The notes beneath the pieces were generated by a model. The model had not been told where the DNA came from and did not search any database. It saw nothing but the letters and a program-made list of their open reading frames with translations. 64,000 nt of DNA from NCBI GenBank assembly GCA_024280835.1, contig JAJRPJ010000006.1:275656-339655 (forward strand), written 5' to 3'. The translations under genes and the position numbers were made by a program. Positions within the stretch are counted from its first letter, which is position 1. Each line of letters starts with the position of its first letter. The stretch comes from Candidatus Zixiibacteriota bacterium. Its GTDB lineage: Bacteria; Zixibacteria; MSB-5A5; GN15; JACZUZ01. This document shows positions 17,855-26,100 of the stretch, piece by piece.

Positions 17855-18133
17855 CTACAGCGACTGACCGAGTCCCAATTCTTTGAGAGTTTGGATGTTG
17901 ATACACTGCTTCTCACAGCATGAGGCAAGTTGGCCGTCAATGACAACAGCGGGAATCGATTTGATACCGTACTGCTTTGCCTTATCGCGACATTCGTTAG
18001 TTTCACATCCCTTATTCAAGTCATAGACAATGACTTCGCAGCTAGAGCACGCGGCTTCTCGAACCTGTTTAACTGTTTCTTCGCATACCAGACATCCTGC
18101 GGTAAAGACTTCAATTGTTCTTACTTGTGACAT
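17855..18133 (-). CDS. Cys-rich thioredoxin-like protein
   Basis: 92 residues without a signal peptide, so cytosolic. Thioredoxin-fold pattern: strand RTIEVFTAG, active-site CLVC (Cys14, Cys17), and cis-Pro loop in IKSIPAVVIDG. Beyond the active site there are seven more Cys (CSSC, GC, EC, CC, QC), nine in all, which is far more than a redox thioredoxin needs and suggests metal binding. Start has a clear GGAGG. It begins 2 nt after the MerC-like stop, so it is co-translated. Similar small proteins occur in some mercury operons of Gram-negatives and archaea (from memory). Confidence 0.85.
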   Translation of the reverse strand: MSQVRTIEVFTAGCLVCEETVKQVREAACSSCEVIVYDLNKGCETNECRDKAKQYGIKSIPAVVIDGQLASCCEKQCINIQTLKELGLGQSL

Positions 18134-18135
18134 TG

Positions 18136-18564
18136 TTACACCTCCAAAGGATTTGAACTACAGTTCGGACAAGCGGAGTTTCCGCGTGTCATTAAGTTGT
18201 TGTCTGTTTTCTTTTTCGGCCAGTTGTTCCACACGGAAGCCGTCACTAGGATTGCGGCAAAGAGATAGAAAATCACATCTGGCCACTCTGCGATTTTTCC
18301 AACGATAATTCCCACTGAGGCAATGCTACCGAGCATAAACGGCTTCAGTCCCCTGCGCGATGTAGCTTTGTAGAAAAGACTGAATAGTGACACCGCCAGC
18401 AAAGAGCCAATAATGAAGAAGAAGTACGTTCCCTGCATCAGGAATCCGAGTCCAAGAGAAGAAAGTACGCCAGCGTACACGGGCCAACACGCTGGACAGG
18501 TAGCGTTTGGTAACACGGCGGCAATCAAGCCAGGAGCCGCAGACAACATCTTCTTCTTATTCAT
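18136..18564 (-). CDS. MerC-like inner-membrane metal transport protein
   Basis: 142 residues with four hydrophobic segments. The first contains ATCPACWP, the paired Cys (Cys23, Cys26) that take up Hg(II) in MerC/MerT-type importers. A second Cys pair lies in the C-terminal tail (ACPNC). The frame opens at an ATG at 18576, but GGGGGAA stands 3 nt before the ATG at 18564, which I chose. That start overlaps the end of the regulator gene by 8 nt, so translation is coupled. Either import or export of a soft metal is possible; the metal is inference. Confidence 0.8.
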   Translation of the reverse strand: MNKKKMLSAAPGLIAAVLPNATCPACWPVYAGVLSSLGLGFLMQGTYFFFIIGSLLAVSLFSLFYKATSRRGLKPFMLGSIASVGIIVGKIAEWPDVIFYLFAAILVTASVWNNWPKKKTDNNLMTRGNSACPNCSSNPLEV

Positions 18565-18982
18565 ATGTTCCCCCATTTGAAAAACTTTCTATGATTGGAC
18601 AGTTGCAAATTGAACTCTCCGATTCGCATTTTTGAACAAGATTCGAGAGAACAGACCTAAGGCTCTGCAGTTGTTCGATCTGCTCTTCAATAGTTTCGAG
18701 CTTAAGTTTTGCAACTTTGCGAACATCTTCTCGATTCGTTATCTCTCCGTCCGCTATATCCAGCAGTGACTTAATTTCGGCGAGACTGAATCCCAACGAC
18801 TGCGCGTTCTTTATGAATTTTACTCGCTCAATATCCTTTGAACCATACATCCTGTAGCCAGCAGTTGTTCGTTTCGGCACATCCAAGAGTCCATTTCGTT
18901 CGTAGTATCGAAGCGTCTCTTTATTGACTCCGGCCATGTCTGCCGCCTTGCCTGTCTGAATTAGTGTGTTATTCTCGGTCAT
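18557..18982 (-). CDS. MerR-family metal-type regulator
   Basis: 141 residues: N-terminal winged helix (IQTGKAADMAGVNKETLRYYERNGLL), linker GYRMYGSKDIERVKFI, long dimer helix and a C-terminal metal loop KCESESSICNCPIIE. The loop keeps Cys equivalent to MerR Cys117 and Cys126 with MerR spacing and adds one more. The position of Cys82 at the start of the dimer helix (ADGEITNRED here) has none. So the site differs from classical Hg-MerR. The open frame extends to 19009, but AAGGAGG sits just before the ATG at 18982. First gene of the operon, directly under a MerR-type dyad. Confidence 0.9.
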   Translation of the reverse strand: MTENNTLIQTGKAADMAGVNKETLRYYERNGLLDVPKRTTAGYRMYGSKDIERVKFIKNAQSLGFSLAEIKSLLDIADGEITNREDVRKVAKLKLETIEEQIEQLQSLRSVLSNLVQKCESESSICNCPIIESFSNGGTYE

Positions 18983-19009
18983 ATTGCCTCCTTCTGATAA
19001 TATATACAT

Positions 19010-19027
19010 CCTGTACTTAGGTACAGG
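19010..19027 (-). promoter_or_regulatory. MerR-type operator of the metal operon
   Basis: CCTGTAC-TTAG-GTACAGG is a perfect 7-bp dyad. Read on the minus strand it lies between a -35-like CTGAAA and an AT-rich TATATATTAT region, giving the long spacer with central dyad that MerR proteins untwist. The exact -10 is ambiguous. Confidence 0.7.
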
Positions 19028-19222
19028 GTTTCAGAAAAAAGGGGATATTCTGAGAAAAGATTTCAACTCATTGAGTTACAATGTGTTGCCCAAGAGCATT
19101 AAGGAAGAACAAGACAGAAGTGAGAGTTTGAATGTTGTGACTGAATCAACGAGCGGTGGCAAAGTTCGAAGGAGGACGACACACCTCAAATTAACCGACT
19201 GATTGTCATGGAGTTACAAAAG

Positions 19223-19295
19223 CTCCTCGGGTAGGACTTGAACCTACGACATGCTGATTAACAGTCAGCCGCTCTACCAACTGAGCTACCGAGGA
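19223..19295 (-). tRNA. tRNA-Asn (GTT)
   Basis: 73-nt cloverleaf on the minus strand: acceptor TCCTCGG / CCGAGGA with discriminator G, D-arm AGCTCAGTTGGTAGAGC, anticodon loop CTGTTAA with GTT, and T-arm TAGGTTCAAGTCCTA. CCA is not encoded (GCT follows). A protein frame across it (containing SSVAQLVERLT) is the usual false translation of a tRNA. Confidence 0.97.
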
Positions 19296-19536
19296 ATATA
19301 TTTGTCCAGCATCTGGCGATGCAGGAGAATTATCAAAGTCTATCTTGAACCTGCGCTCGGAGCGCCGATTCGGTTTGGGAAATTCGGAAATAATTTGCCA
19401 AATGTAAAGAGCCAACCAGCAAAAAAATCAAATCTCAAATTACCACAATACTAAGCTGGCTCAGCGTCCTACTTTGACTAATCGTCATTGCCGTCAAGGA
19501 GTTTAGCCAAAGGACCACAATCTCGAATTCCGACTA

Positions 19537-20175
19537 TTATCCCTGCGCGCTTTTCAAACGATCGGCGACAGCGCTCCAATTGACAACATTCCACCAAGCC
19601 TTGATATACTCAGGGCGACGGTTCTGGTATTTCAAATAGTAGGCATGCTCCCAGACATCCACTCCCAGAATCGGAGTAGCGCCCCATTGCGCGACCTTAT
19701 GCTGATTTTCGGCCTGACAGATTATCAGGCGATTGTCGACTGGACGATAATGCAGCAATCCCCAGCCACTGCCCTCAACTGCGCCAGCGGCGGCTGAAAA
19801 TTGATTTTGAAAAGCCTCAAAACCACCGAAATCCTCGTTGATTTTGTCAGCTAGAGCGCCTGTTGGCTCGCCGCCACCACCTGAACCATTCGGGGCCATT
19901 GTCGCCCAGAACATCGAGTGCAGATAATGACCGCCAAAGTGAAAAGCCAATTGTCTGGACAAATGCTGAATTAAACCAAAATCTCCATTGGCGCGAGCTT
20001 TGGCCAAAGCCGCCTCGGCGCCATTGAGTCCGTTGACATAGCCCTGATGGTGTTTGCTGTGATGCAATTCCATAGTTTCTTTGTCAAGAAACGGCTCAAG
20101 AGCATCGTAGCCATACGGCAATTCTGGTAAAGTGTGTTTGGTGAGGGCGCCTAGGGAATCGTTTTCTGTGGACAT
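19537..20175 (-). CDS. sodA: Fe/Mn superoxide dismutase
   Basis: 212 residues, cytosolic, no signal peptide. It dismutates superoxide to oxygen and peroxide. Metal ligands are His38 (MELHH), His86 (YLHSMFW), Asp173 and His177 (DVWEHAYY). The outer-sphere Gln is in AENQ (Gln158) and residues before the second His are GGH, the pattern of Mn-type rather than Fe-type enzymes. A Gly-rich loop (GSGGGGEP) replaces the usual short turn after the second ligand. Start has AAGGAG. The leader is about 115 nt and the promoter overlaps an 8-bp dyad. Metal preference from motifs is not certain; cambialistic forms exist. Confidence 0.93.
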   Translation of the reverse strand: MSTENDSLGALTKHTLPELPYGYDALEPFLDKETMELHHSKHHQGYVNGLNGAEAALAKARANGDFGLIQHLSRQLAFHFGGHYLHSMFWATMAPNGSGGGGEPTGALADKINEDFGGFEAFQNQFSAAAGAVEGSGWGLLHYRPVDNRLIICQAENQHKVAQWGATPILGVDVWEHAYYLKYQNRRPEYIKAWWNVVNWSAVADRLKSAQG

Positions 20176-20292
20176 GAATCTTTTCTCCTTCTTAAATCAT
20201 TCCATGAATGTACAAATTGAGACAGGCCTAGTTGTAACTCGTTGTCTCTCAAATAGTAATGCTAATCCCACGGTTTGTGACCGTATATTTAC

Positions 20293-20325
20293 ATATTATA
20301 GTGAGGCTTGGGGATGTCAAGCCTC
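20293..20325 (-). promoter_or_regulatory. SOD promoter with overlapping inverted repeat
   Basis: Minus strand: TTGACA (20315-20320) then TAATAT with 16-nt spacer (20293-20298), or TATAAT with a short 14-nt spacer (20295-20300). GAGGCTTG (20303-20310) and CAAGCCTC (20318-20325) form a perfect 8-bp dyad over the -35 box, fitting a repressor site. Confidence 0.6.
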
Positions 20326-20442
20326 TATGAACAAATAAAATAGAGCGAATAAATCCAGTTTATCGGGCCAGTTTAGCTAGAGCTGACTTACTGGTATCTG
20401 TTGCTGTAAAAGACCGAATCCCCTAGAGACTCTAATCAGACG

Positions 20443-20470
20443 TTGACAAGAGACTCAGCGAGACTATATT
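20443..20470 (+). promoter_or_regulatory. Promoter very close to the 20480 start codon
   Basis: TTGACA (20443-20448), 16-nt spacer, TATATT (20465-20470). Transcription should begin near 20477, leaving about 3 nt before ATG, so the mRNA would be leaderless. Confidence 0.7.
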
Positions 20471-20479
20471 CCCGACCGC

Positions 20480-21379
20480 ATGGAAACCGAAAAAACATTG
20501 AATAAGAATTCGATTCTCGTCTCAAGTCAGCCCGAATTCAAGTCTTCGGCACTTTGGATTGGTTCGGTGTTGGGATTGTTCTTACATATAGTTGTATCGG
20601 CATCCTCGGTCAGCGCCGATGTGACTCTTTCTCCTGATGGAGCGATTGGTAAGCCGGGATTGCAGATTTGGGGATATAGGACTGATATTACTCTTGATGC
20701 AACTGATGCGCGTGGAGTTGATGGCGCTGAGTTCAGCAGTGGTCAGGCTAGAATCATGTTGCCGCTTTCCCAACGGGTTACTGTTTTTGCAGAGTACCGA
20801 GCTGAGAACCGATTGAACATACTGCATCAGTCACGAGTGGGAATTCGATTTAGAGCCTCTCAGCCACAAGAGGCTGAAAGCGATTTGGAGACAAATACTT
20901 TGACGACGAATACTTTGGCGGCCATCAATCCAGATGGGCCGCTTGGCCATCCCTACTTTACACTCTCTGGTGGTTTTGGACTTTATGAAAGTCAGACAGA
21001 TGCTCGCTTTGGAATAGTCGCGTTTGAAGTCACCTATCCTTGGACAACTCACTTCACTCTTAGCGCTGGAGCAGAGTTCAACGCCGATACTTCGCTTACT
21101 ATAGTCAATAAGTTCTTTGGCTCATTGAGTTTGTATACGTCGCGTTATTTAGCCAGTGAACCATATGCCAATCCAGATGGCCCAGTTGGTTATTTGAATT
21201 TCCGTATTTCTGGCGGCGGCTCTGGTGAAGGTGTCTTTGGTCAGCTTGATATTCTTTTTCCAATGAATGACCAAATGACTATCGGAGCTTTTGTTCGTGG
21301 CGAACGTGTGGCTTTTCCCTATGAAAGAAGCGCTGTCCTCGGCGCCCGTTTCCAGCTATACCCTGGCGTGATCCGCTGA
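20480..21379 (+). CDS. Putative outer-membrane beta protein with NPDGPxG repeats
   Basis: 299 residues, not recognised. A hydrophobic segment at about 24-46 ending in VSA looks like a signal peptide after an unusually long polar N-region. The mature protein has three similar segments, beginning SPDGAIGKPGLQIWG, NPDGPLGHPYFTLSGG and NPDGPVGYLNFRISGG, each followed by amphipathic strands; a membrane barrel with internal repeats is likely. No Shine-Dalgarno is visible, and the promoter ends 9 nt before ATG, consistent with a leaderless message. It precedes the PDZ protein by about 200 nt in the same direction. Function unknown. Confidence 0.65.
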   Translation: METEKTLNKNSILVSSQPEFKSSALWIGSVLGLFLHIVVSASSVSADVTLSPDGAIGKPGLQIWGYRTDITLDATDARGVDGAEFSSGQARIMLPLSQRVTVFAEYRAENRLNILHQSRVGIRFRASQPQEAESDLETNTLTTNTLAAINPDGPLGHPYFTLSGGFGLYESQTDARFGIVAFEVTYPWTTHFTLSAGAEFNADTSLTIVNKFFGSLSLYTSRYLASEPYANPDGPVGYLNFRISGGGSGEGVFGQLDILFPMNDQMTIGAFVRGERVAFPYERSAVLGARFQLYPGVIR

Positions 21380-21579
21380 GTTTGATTCTAGTCTGCGATT
21401 GCGGATTCTACAGATCTTCGAAGTCCCAAAAACAATTCCGAACTACATCAATATTCTTGAGTACAAGTACTTAGAGTCAAGCGAAGTATTTCTTGCAAAG
21501 TATGGCTTGCAAAAATACTGTGGGCGTGGCTCTCATGAATTATCCAAGTATAATCAAATCATGTATTGGAGAAATTGAA

Positions 21580-22767
21580 ATGAACAGAATCCTTAGTAGC
21601 TTATTCAGTAAGTCTAGTGTGGCAGTTTTGGCGCTGGCTTTGATTGCCGCTGGTCCAACATCGGTTAGCGCCGATGGTCTTGGTTCTGGCTTTTTTGAAG
21701 TTGGAAGCAAAGTTGATAGCAAAGTCAATTCCGAGGGCTCTTGGTTGGGAGTGCAAGTTCAGACAGTTAATGAGGCGTTAGTCTCAAGTCTGGACCTAAG
21801 AACTAATACTGGAGTTTATGTGACTTCAGTTGTGGACGCCTCACCTGCCGAGGATGCTGGTGTACATCCTGGCGATGTCATCGTCGAATACAACTACAAT
21901 CGAGTTGCTACCGCGGGGGCGTTGGTAAGTTTTGTTGCAGAAAACTCCGCTGGTGATGAGGTGGTTATCTTTGTTGATCGAGGCGGAAAAAAGAAGCGTC
22001 TTGTGGCGCATTTGAGCGCCAGACCTTTAGAGCAAAAAGCTCGAATCAGGAGTTTCCATAGGCCAACTGACAACGATGCAAGTGACAATGCTGCAAATTA
22101 TAGGCGTCAAGAACGGGACAATCGACCGCGTGATTTCCGTTTTCGTGTGCACACCGCTCCGTACATTGGCATCTCTCTGCAAACGATTCACGGGCAGTTA
22201 GCGGAATACTTCGCGATTCCTGAGGGCGCTGGGGCTTTGATTACTATGACCTTGCCAGACTCTCCAGCTGAAGACGCTGGCTTAAAAGCGGGCGACGTAG
22301 TCATAGCTGCTGATGGTGAACCGATACTGGTCCTAGAAGACTTACAACGTGTGGTTCGCGGGCGTCAGTCAGGTGACAAAATCGAAGTGACAGTCATTCG
22401 GAACAAACGCAAGACAAAGTTTACTGTGACAGTGGCTGAGCGTGAAGCTGAACGCAGTGAACTTAGAGATCGTCTCGGTTCGCGTGTCTTCGGTTTGGCT
22501 CCATCATCAGGAGACAATCACTTCCCTTTCGGAATGAAAAATGGATTTGGAGTAGACAGGGGTGGGGGTTATTTCGACGCTGACCGAGGTGAAAGAAGCG
22601 ACCGTCGAGGACGCGGTTTAGATCCGATAAGTTTGCCAGCTGTAATCTACTCAGGCAATCAGGAAAAGAGTCAGCGTATTGAAAGTCTCGAAAAGAGAAT
22701 CCAAGAGTTAAAAAAGCAAATTGAAAACATGCGTTCAGAAGACAATTTGGAGGAAAATGACAAGTAA
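21580..22767 (+). CDS. Secreted protein with two PDZ domains and C-terminal coiled coil
   Basis: 395 residues from the ATG at 21580, chosen because GGAGA lies 7 nt upstream and a signal peptide (MNRILSSLF to VSADG) follows directly; the open frame runs further up to 21493. PDZ1 covers about 40-130 (WLGVQVQTV, SPAEDAGVHPGDVIVEYN) and PDZ2 about 170-260 (YIGISLQTI, SPAEDAGLKAGDVVIAADG). There is no serine protease domain, so it is not DegP/HtrA but a stand-alone adaptor. The tail (residues 365-395) is a charged coiled coil. Likely a periplasmic scaffold that binds C-termini of clients; the partner is unknown. It has its own terminator. Confidence 0.85.
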   Translation: MNRILSSLFSKSSVAVLALALIAAGPTSVSADGLGSGFFEVGSKVDSKVNSEGSWLGVQVQTVNEALVSSLDLRTNTGVYVTSVVDASPAEDAGVHPGDVIVEYNYNRVATAGALVSFVAENSAGDEVVIFVDRGGKKKRLVAHLSARPLEQKARIRSFHRPTDNDASDNAANYRRQERDNRPRDFRFRVHTAPYIGISLQTIHGQLAEYFAIPEGAGALITMTLPDSPAEDAGLKAGDVVIAADGEPILVLEDLQRVVRGRQSGDKIEVTVIRNKRKTKFTVTVAEREAERSELRDRLGSRVFGLAPSSGDNHFPFGMKNGFGVDRGGGYFDADRGERSDRRGRGLDPISLPAVIYSGNQEKSQRIESLEKRIQELKKQIENMRSEDNLEENDK

Positions 22768-23168
22768 ACATGTGCTTTGAGAATTGATTGCGTAGTAACC
22801 AATGTTCTACCTTAAATCTTCTAACCTCTCTGTTTGACGACAAACAGAGAGGTTTTTTTGTTATGTGTGTTTCGAAATAAAATAGACTACTGCCTCAGAC
22901 GGAATTGTTGCTGTCGACTAACCTGAGCAGTTTCAAAGCCCGCTTTCCATGCTTTTCTACTTACGTTTGAGTTATCTCCACATTGTTCCATAGTAAACCT
23001 TACACTACCTAACCGTTTCAAAATGAAGTTCCTGAAATTACATTCAATAGTGTGAACAAAAGAAATACTTTCTTATAGGGCTAGATTACTCTATCACTCG
23101 CTCTGTGAGACCGATACTCAATAGTAGACGCTATCGCTGCTAAATCACTTTGGCGGCCGTGTGAATAA
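22768..23168. other. 401-nt intergenic region
   Basis: Begins with the terminator at 22823-22860. The remaining 300 nt are AT-rich with no gene or firm promoter recognised. Confidence 0.45.
22823..22860 (+). terminator. Rho-independent terminator
   Basis: AACCTCTCTGTTTG / CAAACAGAGAGGTT, 14-bp perfect stem with 4-nt loop (22823-22836 and 22841-22854), then seven T. Confidence 0.93.
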
Positions 23169-26100
23169 ATGAATCATTTTTTCATGTTGGAGCAGTCTCA
23201 AATTGGATCGGTCAAAAACACTTCTCTGATAGGTGTCATGTCTTCTACAGCAAATACAATACATAGACTACCAAGGTCTATAATCAATCTAACACTTGTT
23301 GCAAGTTTTGCGCCATTGGCGTTGATGTTATTGGGCGTTGATCTAAGTAGCGCTATGCCGCAAGTGACAATTGATGCGCTTCAAGGATTGACTGGAGGAG
23401 AGTTTGCAGATGCAATTCATCACTCGCTCCGTGGAAGCTATATACATACGCTATTAGAATGGTCAGCGCTTTGTGTGGCTTTGTTCACAGTTGGTTTGGC
23501 TTTCGTCCATTACCGAATTGTCAAAGATGTCACAACTCCTTTAATAGCGATGGCGTTGTTGGCCTCTGGAGCGATGGATGCCTTCCATACTCTGGCTGCT
23601 GATAGACTAATTGAGACAGTTGCCGACAATCAGAATTTGATTCCGTTTACTTGGGCTATCTGCCGAGTATTCAACGCTTTGATACTCATGATTGGCGTTG
23701 GACTCTTGTTATGGAGAAAACGAGAGCGCATCAATGTGAAGTCAACTTCAAATTTTCTGCTTATCACGTCGGTGGCCTTCATGGGGCTGGCCTACGCAGT
23801 TATTCACTATTCAGCGGTTAGCGCAAATCTACCACAGACTCAGTTCCCTGATTCATTCATAACCAGACCGTGGGATTTGGTACCACTGGTGTTGTTTATT
23901 ATCAGTGGTCTATTCCTCTATCCTAAGTTCTACAAAAGCAATAGAAGTGTCTTTGCTCACGCTCTGTTGATTGGAGCGATTCCTGAGATAATGACACAGG
24001 TGCACATGACTTTCGGTTCAAGTTCTCTCTTTGATAGTAATTTCAATGCGGCGCACTATTTGAAAGTTGTTTCCTATCTTGTGCCAATGGCTGGACTCTT
24101 GTATGACTACGTAAATACGTACAAAGTCAAAGAGGAAATCGTCGTCCAACTTGAAGACGAAATCATGGAGCGCCGCGCCTCACGAGAAAAACTCCTACGG
24201 GTGAGTAGAGAGTTGCGAGAAAGTGAAGAGGAATCTGCCCAACGAACTGCGTATTTGGAAGGAGTATTCAATTCTTCTAACTCCGGAATGATTCTGACGA
24301 CAAACACTGATGGTGTCATAATCATGATGAGCTCGGGTAGTGAGGGGTTGTTGGGATTTGGTAGCTCTGATGTTTGTGGTAAGATGAATATAGTTGACTT
24401 TCTTCACTTCGAAAGCGCCGTGGAAAATGAACGCTGGGTGACTCTGACCGCATTGGCGAGAGTTGGCCTAACCGATAGAGCTGAAAGACAAATTGTCACT
24501 AGGTCGGGACAACTCATTCCTACCGACCTGTCAATCTCAGCGGTATTCATCTCCAGTAAGGGAGATCAGGAACTAACAGGATTCCTCTTCAATGGTCTCG
24601 ATATCCGAGAGTCTAAAGAGCGTGAAGCTCTAGTTGTGAGCGCCGGACAAGAAGCAGAAAAGGCGCAGAACGAGGCGCTAATAGCAGCCGAAGAAAGCGA
24701 ACGTCAAAGGCAACTGCTTGAAGAAGCGATGGCTCAAGTAGAGATGGCAGAGATGGAGCTAAACACTTCACGGAAGCGCATTGAGGAAGTGACTAGCACC
24801 ATCAATGAAGCAATTTGGAGCATGGATGCAGAGACACAAGCCTTTACCTATCTCAGTGAGGCCTGTGAAGTAATTTTTGGATTCCTTCCAAGTGACTATA
24901 TTGTTAGACCTGACTTGTTGGAAGACGCTATCCATGCTGAAGACAAAGAAATCTATTTTGGTAGTCTGGATGCCTTAGGTCGAGGGCAACGAGTGGATTT
25001 TGAATTTAGAGTTATCGATGCCAATGGTGTGACTAAGTGGATCAAGGCAATTGCTTCACCAATCGAGTTCGTTGGTGATAGAGCCACCCGATTCTCAGGT
25101 TCATTTAGTGACATAACAGAGCTACATGAAGCCACCGACGCTCTTCTTGAAAGTGAGGCAAAAGTTCGCGCCATCCTGGAGAATGTTGGAGATGGAATAG
25201 TCACGCTTGATTCTTCAGGTCGAATTCAAATGTCGAACCCTGCGATGTTAGCCCTCTTTGGCTATTCTTCAGAGGAATTTAGCCAGAAGCATATCACAGA
25301 GATTATCCCATTGGTAAATACCGATTCTTCTGAGCGTTCAACTCTTGATATTGATACAATCGACTTTATGCAACAAGCGCTTAGATGCTCACTGGAAAGT
25401 GAAGACTGCGAGTTGCTGGCCAAGCATAGTGATGGCAGAAAGTTTCCTGTTGAAATTGCATTCAATGAGTTTCGACTTGTAGACAGTCAATTTTATATTG
25501 CTGTCATTCGAGACATCACCGAATTGAACGCTCAGAAAGAGTTTTTTGCTCAGGCCGAAAAAAACACAGCCATCAGCGCTCTTGCGGCGGGAGTTGCCCA
25601 TGAGTTCAAAAACTGTCTCGGTGGCATCATGGGAAATGCTACATTAGCATTGGACTATCCTGGAGAAGAAAAATTGGTGTCAGAATCGCTTGATGAAATA
25701 GTAAAAATTTCAGATAAAGCGAATCGTATCGCGCTGTCTTTGCTAAGTTACGCTCAAACCGAAGAAATTTCTGAGGCGATATGTTCTGCCAATTCAGTTC
25801 TCCAAGAAGTGAAGATACTGCTAGACAATGAATGCCGTGAAAAAAATGTACGCCTAAAAATGGACATTGATCAGGACCTTGTCGTAACTGTAGATTCTGC
25901 AAACCTACAGCAAGCGATAATAAACATTTCGCTGAATGCAATTCAGGCCTCTGAGTCTGGTGGAGTTGTGCAGGTGAGAGGTTTCAAAGAAAAGGATATG
26001 ATAATTCTGGAAGTCCGTGATAGTGGTTGTGGCATGACAGATGAAGTGGTCAAGCGCGCATTTGATCCTTTCTTCTCCAGTAAAGGTGTCTGGGGAGATG

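Larger units (their letters stand above)
20176..20479. other. Divergent promoter region between SOD and the 20480 gene
   Basis: Contains the SOD promoter with dyad (20293-20325) and the plus-strand promoter at 20443-20470, both listed separately. Nothing else seen. Confidence 0.6.

Noticed and set aside
19206-19415. Frame translating to SSVAQLVERLT-like peptide
   Set aside because: Known false protein produced by reading through a tRNA gene.
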